Source of the DNA: Cercospora beticola
Lineage: Eukaryota > Ascomycota > Dothideomycetes > Mycosphaerellales > Mycosphaerellaceae
Reading direction: 5' to 3'
Assembly (NCBI RefSeq): GCF_033473495.1
Contig: NC_088937.1
Span: forward strand, 3,100,001 to 3,164,000
DNA: 64,000 nucleotides
Notes under the pieces: generated by a model
Seen by the model: the letters and a program-made list of their open reading frames with translations, nothing else
Told to the model about the DNA's origin: nothing
Database searches by the model: none
Made by a program: the position numbers and the translations under genes
Shown: piece by piece, positions 57,950-64,000 of the stretch
Layout: each line of letters begins with the position of its first letter
How positions within the stretch are numbered: the stretch's first letter is position 1

Positions 57950-59592
57950 ATGCACAGTCAGCTTGGCCTCTTTTTTCTGTACATCGCAACGGGTGGCGGT
58001 GATACCTTCGAAGCGCTGCTATTGACCGCCGTTGGCCCTGCAGCCTTCTTCGCCCTCGGAGGCATGCTGCATTACCGTGACGCAGGCTTTTGATGGTCGC
58101 TCCTTCCAGACTGAAATTGTGATGTCGGGTTGTCGTTCCAAAATGCCAGTCGAGTTGACTGGGATCGCCAAAGTTCAACTAGTGCTCACTAGCTTGGATG
58201 CCTGAGGCGCCAAAGTGGCGGTTTTGAATCGCAACAACGGCAGCATAGGAAGTGGCATCGGCACTGCCATCATTTCGAAAGACCACAATATTGATTGTGC
58301 CGCATTAATCACAAGGTTGTGGAGGACATGTCTACGGCTGAAGTTCGAGTGCATCCAAGCATTATAATGAGTGCGATCAGCGCCTGCATCTGAACTGCAC
58401 AGACAAAAAAGGGCAGCACAGCACAGACGTTTTCTACAGCCCCTCCGCAAGCGTATATCTTCTCTCTGCAGTACTGCTTTCTCCTACTACGGTGGGACTT
58501 CTGCGTCTGTCTGCCGAAGAACGGGTCAGGGAAATTCTGGATGTCCGCTCGAAATTCTGCCGCACAACGTGGCGCTAATAAATTGGTGTACATTGAGTTC
58601 GGGACCCCATGTTCTTGCATGCAGGTACTAGCCCGAGCAGCCGTGAGGAAGGGCAACAGTCAGGCCGTTCCTCGTCCTCGTGGCATGCTGCGAATTGTGG
58701 TAGCGAGCAGCCAGAGAGCGGGCGCTGGTAACGATGACTCAGACCGTGGCAGCGTCGTGCAGACAGACCGCTACTCAGACGTCAGATCGGGCTTGGGCAG
58801 AATTGCCTCTTGCTAGAGCTGTGCGGACCCACGGTCACAGCATCCAGGCCGGCAGAGCGCTTTCTTATGGTCGTCCAGCCGGGCAACGAGCTACTAATTA
58901 GCGCGGGCGATGCTGGATAATCTGCGCGCGGGCGGGCAAAGTCGCAATCGCGGCAGTGGCTTTGGGCACGAGGATGTTGGCCGCGATGAAACAAGCCGCT
59001 CGTGAAACAGCGTGCAGATGGACGACTGGGGTGCGGTCGGCCTAGCTGGCGTGGTGGGCGGAGGGCAGCAAAAGGGTCCTGAGTCCTGACGCCTCGCTGC
59101 TGATGGGCAAGGCACGCTGGCCTCTCCCAAATTCGCCCAACTTCGCACGGCTGCCGTGGTCGTGGATTGCGCTGCTCTCGAGCCTGCGACTGACACTGGC
59201 GGGAGAAGCGCGCGCGGATCTTGCCTAACTAGTCGGCCCAGCGCGCGAGATTCAACGCCAGCAGAGCGACTCCCTTGGCCCCACAGTGCATAGCACACTT
59301 CTGGACTACTGAAGTTCCGACGACCACGCTGCTACTGCACGATCCTACCATCCTCCCTCCTCCTCTCCTCCTCGCTGCGAGCATCCTTTATGTCTGTCTC
59401 TAAAGTGTAGCATACGCACATTCCTTGTCCGGACCAGTAGAGAGCCCTCGCATCTGCTCGCGCCGCCAGCTCGTGGGCGGCTGTGACGCTATAGTCTGCC
59501 TCCAAGGTACGACGCCCGTCCTGCTCCCACCTCCCGCAAACCTGCGTCGGACCGCCATTGGGCGCTGCCGTGCTAACATGTCGTTTGTCCAG
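57950..59592. other. Divergent region RPC2 / PUF4
   Basis: About 1.6 kb. It includes a possible small first exon of RPC2 (58065-58006 on the minus strand) and a probable leader intron of PUF4 (59507-59592). The rest shows no supported gene. Much of 58880-59240 is GC-rich. Confidence 0.5.
59507..59592 (+). other. Probable leader intron of PUF4
   Basis: CCAAG|GTACGA donor at 59507, perfect TGCTAAC branch at 59571 and TTGTCCAG acceptor ending at 59592, immediately before ATGGCG. This places the translation start at 59593 rather than the in-frame ATG at 59578, which would then be intronic. Confidence 0.7.
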
Positions 59593-62500
59593 ATGGCGTA
59601 CTTCCGTGGTGCGCAATCGCCTCGAGACGAGCAGCAGTACACGAACCCTTTGTCTCCGCCGTCGCAGCGCAATCCGAACCGATGGTCCGCCAACATGGCC
59701 ACGACCAACGACGTGCGAGGAGCATTGACCAGAAGATTCACGACAAACACAGTGCCCACGCTGTCGCCAATCGGGCAACAGCGTAGACAGGCTATGGGAG
59801 ACATGCAGGTGGTAAGTCACGAAGAACTCCCGAGCATGTATTGCACAGACCGGGCAGAGCAGAAGTATAAGAGACGAGAGCATGAGGCACACACGGTGTG
59901 GAGCGTCCAGCGAGATCTGGGCTATGCAATGGCACGTACAGTCGCGCCTGCCACGCTCCAGCAGTTGCCTAGCATTGAACGTCCGTCCGACGTTCGCTGG
60001 GCCGCTGAGCCAAGAGCTGAAGCATGAGGTTGGAAGTCATGGCTGTGGTGCGGAGGCTTACTCTGTGTTGGATATACCAACCTGACACGGGAATGGCGTT
60101 TGGTGCGAGAACGTTCGCTAATGAGGATCAAACAGTCCACAGCGCAGAACAGAATGACTCCGGTAAGCTCTCCAGCCATTGCAGCGTCCTCAGGCGTAAC
60201 TGTCCGCTGGCACCCGCCCACACGCCTTCCGACTGGCTTCCTCGGCGTTTGGCATCGCCATGCGTTTGGCGTCTGCCTGTCGAAGAATGAATCGTTGCTT
60301 GGGGAAATGCCATGCGGTACGAGGCTGTCGGAGCCGTTTGCTGATCGTTGGATAGTCCGAGCGTGCAGCACGCCACTACGAAACGCTCCTCCAGGCCCAG
60401 CGCAAAATTCAAGAAGAGCTGGAGAAGGTCGATGCCGAGACCCGCCGCGAGGTCGACGAGAATATTCGCCACGAGCAGTCAGTTACACAACTGTTCGCGC
60501 AGAGTGAACCTACAACACCGCCAGAGTATCAGACTGCGTTCGCAAACAACTTTTCGAGACCGAACCGCTATTCGGCAGCAAGCTTGATCTCACCTCCCGG
60601 CATTGTGACACGCCCGAATCGCGCCAGCACGCAGCTCACATCGCCTCCTGTTGGCTTTGCACGACCCTTCACGGCCACGAGCTCCAGCAACTTGCCTTCT
60701 CATTCGGTTCCTGGCTCGCGTCGACAGTCTGACGACGAGGAAGAAGACGGCGGCTTTGTGTACGGCTTCGAGAACACGATCCATCGTGCGGGCGCAAAGT
60801 AAGTGAACACGAACCCTCACCTTCTGCCATATGACCCTGCTGCATTCGTCACATGCGTGCATGAGTTGTGCATGCTCCATTTTCTTGGCACGTTTCACAG
60901 CTGCCTATGCTTTCACTTGACCTTGACCTATTGTCGTTTTGCACAATACGCAGCCCCACCTCGACAATCATCACATTTTATCACAATCAGAATCATTGTA
61001 ACAATAACACCAACCTCTTCCGAGCACTTGCAATGACCCGCACGAACAGTACTTGAAGGCTCCTTTCTTCGACCTGAACTGACCTTCTTTCAACATCAGT
61101 CCGAACCGCAATTCCATGCCCATCACCGCCTACGATCGCAGCAAACGCAACACAACCGACCTCGTGTTTGGGCCTGTTAACACTACCGGCTTCTTGTTCC
61201 ACGACGACGACAAATTGACCTCATTACCAAAGTCCAACCAGACATCGCCTCCTGACGGCAAGACCTATCTGCAAGTACAACACACTGCTGACGGCTTTCC
61301 CAAACTCATTCGCCGCGAAGAAAACGGCGACCTGCAGTTTTCTCCATCTTCAGCAGCCCTTGACCTTGCTTCGTCTACCTCAGAAGCAGAACCAACGCAC
61401 GTTGCCGAGCGCGCGTCGGCTAACCGTCACCGCATCTCACTTCCGCCGTCCGCTTTGAGTGGTAGCGCGAATATTGCTCCACTGAACAGCATCCTGGCCA
61501 ACGCAAACGACCTGCGTCCTTCCAACAACCGGCGCTCCATGGAGGTCAAGTTCACTGCCGAGACCAAGCGCCCAGCGCTCCTGGCCACACCGCCTCGTGG
61601 TCACGCAAACGGTTCCGCCATGCCACAGTCCTCTTACTCCACCAACGATATTCCTACCCTCAAGAGCATCAACGGTGACACTCACGAAGGCGGCGTTTCC
61701 GTCCTCTCCCCACCAAACCAGCAAGCCGCTCTTGCCAACGCAACCACATCGCCTGACCAGAACCGCGCTACTACGCTCCAGAGCCTCCTTTCAGCTGCCA
61801 ACCGCCAGAGTCAAGACTACGCCACCCACGGCTCCCAAGAAGACAACCGCGACGACTTCAACGGTCCTCAGCCAACGCTTCACGCCAGCGCCGCTCCTTT
61901 CAGCATTCCTTCCGATCACAACCAGTCCTATACCAGCCCCAACGTGGCTCCATACGCTGCCCAGCCTGCTGCCTACTACGGCGGTTACGGCATGCAGATG
62001 TTGAGCAACGGCTTCGGCAACATGGGCCTCAATGGCAATGGTTTCCCTCCTCCAGGCCAGTGGGGCAACCAATTCAACAGCCCATACGGTCAGCAAGGTG
62101 GTTACGGGGGCTTTCAACAGTTCCCACCAAACGGTCAAGCCGCTGCAGGTGCCGGTCGCTTCGAGGGCGGCAGCAATCATCACCACAACAACTCGCGCAG
62201 CACTCAGCAGCAGCGCAAGCAAGCCGCCGACGAGGCTCAGGCCAAGTACAACTCAGTCAAGGTTGAGCAGCTCACGGGCGAGATCTATGGCTTGTGCAAA
62301 GACCAACACGGTTGCCGCTTTCTTCAGAGAAAGCTAGAGGAGCGCAATGAGAAGACCGTCCAGATCATCTTCGACGAGGTCAAAGACCACATGATCGAGC
62401 TCATGGTCGACCCTTTCGGTAACTACCTGTGCCAGAAGCTGCTCGAGAGCGCCAACGATGACCAGCGCACCGTCCTGATTGAGAACGCTTCGCCTGCTAT

Positions 62501-63572
62501 GACCAAGATTGCACTCAACCAACACGGCACTCGTGCTTTGCAAAAGATGATCGAGTACATCTCCACTCCTGAGCAGATCCAGCTCATCATCAAGGCTCTA
62601 GGCAACGATGTTGTCCTTCTCATCCAAGACCTCAACGGCAACCACGTCATTCAGAAGTGTCTCAACCACCTCTCTTCCATCGATGCGTCCTTCATCTTTG
62701 ATGCTGTTGGGGCAAACTGCATCACTGTTGGCACTCACCGTCACGGCTGCTGTGTTCTTCAGCGCTGCATCGATCACGCTGATGGTCTTCAGAAGGGCCA
62801 GATGGTTGACCATGTCATTCGCAACGCTTATTCTCTGGTCCAAGATCCTTTCGGCAATTATGTGGTGCAATACATTCTCGATCTGGCTGAGCCGTGCTTC
62901 ACCGAGCCACTTTGCCGTGCCTTCTACGGCGAGATTCCAGCTCTCTCCAAGCAGAAGTTCAGCTCAAATGTGATCGAGAAGTGCATTCGATGCTCCAGCA
63001 ACGAGACTCGCCGCGACCTCATCCGCGAGATCCTGAACACTCAGATCCTCGAGAAGTTGCTTCGTGACGGCTTCGCCAACTACGTTGTTCAGACCGCCAT
63101 GGATTTTGCCGACGACGAGATGAAGGCTCTTCTGTACGAGAACATTCGCCAGATCATTCCAGGCATTCGAAACACGCCTCATGGCCGCCGCATCGCCAGC
63201 AAGCTCAACGACTACCACAACCGCATGGCCAACCCCGCGCCATCGATTCTGTCTCCACTCGACTCTGCGTCCGTTCCTTCTGGTGGTCCATCGTACAACT
63301 CCACTCAGCGCACGCCAACCCGCGCCAACCGTCACGGCATGATCGGTGCTCCTGCTCAGTGGGCTAACAGCAGCTCTCCCTTTGGCGGTGCTGGCTTCGA
63401 TGGCGGCAACTATGCTGCCAACGGCTTGCACGGTGAAGGCATCGCCTCTCCGTCTCCGCAGCGTGGCGCCCAGAACCCCTACATGTTCAACGGCCCACCC
63501 GCCTTCGCCAATGGCTTCGCCGGCCCTGGTTTCGTCGCTCCGGGCGCCCAGCAACCTTACGGCCACTTCTGA
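59593..63572 (+). CDS. PUF4: Pumilio-family RNA-binding protein, Puf4 type
   Basis: Sequence-specific 3' UTR-binding protein that controls mRNA decay and translation. Three exons, 59593-59811, 60356-60798 and 61100-63572, give 1044 aa. The join VSERAARHYETLLQAQRKIQE restores an N-terminal helix; the third exon joins as GAKNPNRNSMPITAYDR. The PUF domain (~600-955) has eight repeats whose RNA-contact cores read CRFLQ, NYLCQ, TRALQ, NHVIQ, CCVLQ, NYVVQ, SNVIE and NYVVQ. The TRALQ and HRHGCCVLQRC cores are Puf4-like rather than Puf3-like. RNTPHGRRI closes the domain. The flanks are low-complexity, Asn/Gly/Pro-rich. The two coding introns are unusually long (544 and 301 nt), so a small missed exon is possible. 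Confidence 0.94.
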
Positions 63573-64000
63573 GCGGCAGTGCTACCGCTCCCTTCAACAC
63601 TTCGAGCTCGACCACACACCTGTATCAGTATCGCGGTGCGACTATGATCCCCCTTGTGCTTTGACAGAGCGCTGTCAGGTACCATCACGACATCACGCAA
63701 GCTCGCACACCCTTCCTTTTCAGCACGAGCTACGACATCGAAACGGCCGACATGTACTTTGACGAGATACAGACGTGTCACTTTTACTTCGACAGATCTG
63801 ACACCCGGCGCGGTGGTCCAGAGCCCAGCATTTCCCGGTCAAGATCTTGCATGCAGACGGCGCGCTGCGGACATCTCACTGATGATCCTGTACCACCACC
63901 GACCAAATGCTTCCATCTTCGGCGCAACACCTTGGTTTACTTCACACACACACACCAAAATCTCTTCAAAGTACCTTTTTTTTTCATTTGTTTACGACGA
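63573..64000. other. PUF4 3' region
   Basis: Downstream sequence with a short CA repeat near 63945-63955 and a T run at 63976-63984. It is likely 3' UTR and terminator of PUF4. No further gene is seen before the window ends. Confidence 0.55.

Noticed and set aside
59578..59592. ATG at 59578 as PUF4 start
   Set aside because: It lies between a perfect branch site and the acceptor of a probable leader intron; ATG 59593 follows the acceptor directly.

Overview
The window is nuclear DNA of a filamentous ascomycete (Pezizomycotina). Codon use and the kind of gene-rich core region suggest Dothideomycetes, but that assignment is inference, not a match. Evidence for a fungus: protein-coding genes on both strands with mostly 46-100 nt introns (GT..AG, CTAAC/CTGAC-type branch sites 10-20 nt before the acceptor), long 5' leaders, and orthologues of yeast housekeeping proteins. 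I see no rRNA, tRNA, CRISPR, transposon or viral remnant, and no prokaryotic operon structure. Most exon joins below were worked out by hand from splice signals and by restoring family motifs. They are models, not transcript evidence.

Layout, left to right: ATP2 (mitochondrial ATP synthase beta, +); MTQ1-like release-factor methyltransferase (-); RAD23 (+); a 1168-aa unrecognised acidic/coiled-coil protein (+); a small single-span membrane protein with two LPxY motifs (+); GPI13/PIG-O (+); COG1 (+); an unrecognised 473-aa or 495-aa protein (+); RRP36 (-); RCF2-like HIG1 protein (+); an AT-hook protein (-); SET2 histone H3K36 methyltransferase (+); POP8-like RNase P/MRP subunit (-); PCF11 (-); a small secreted I9-inhibitor-like protein (+); a bHLH-zip regulator with an SREBP-type basic region (+); SAE2/CtIP (-); an F-box/WD-like protein (+); a GIS2/CNBP seven-zinc-knuckle protein (+); a SLIP-GC/dynamin-like large GTPase (+); CUS1/SF3b145 (+); an RS/RGG-rich protein (+); RPC2/RET1, the RNA polymerase III second subunit (-); and PUF4 (+).

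The genes do not form a metabolic cluster. They are independent core functions: respiration and mitochondria (ATP2, MTQ1, RCF2), chromatin and transcription (SET2, PCF11, RPC2), RNA processing and translation control (RRP36, POP8, CUS1, GIS2, PUF4), DNA repair (RAD23, SAE2) and secretion (GPI13, COG1). No new multi-gene system is evident. The more unusual observations are a GC-AG intron in the I9-like gene, zinc-knuckle-aligned introns in GIS2, a Walker A motif lacking its key glycine plus a frame break in the large GTPase, the twin LPxY membrane protein, in-frame introns hidden inside open frames, and abrupt G+T strand islands.
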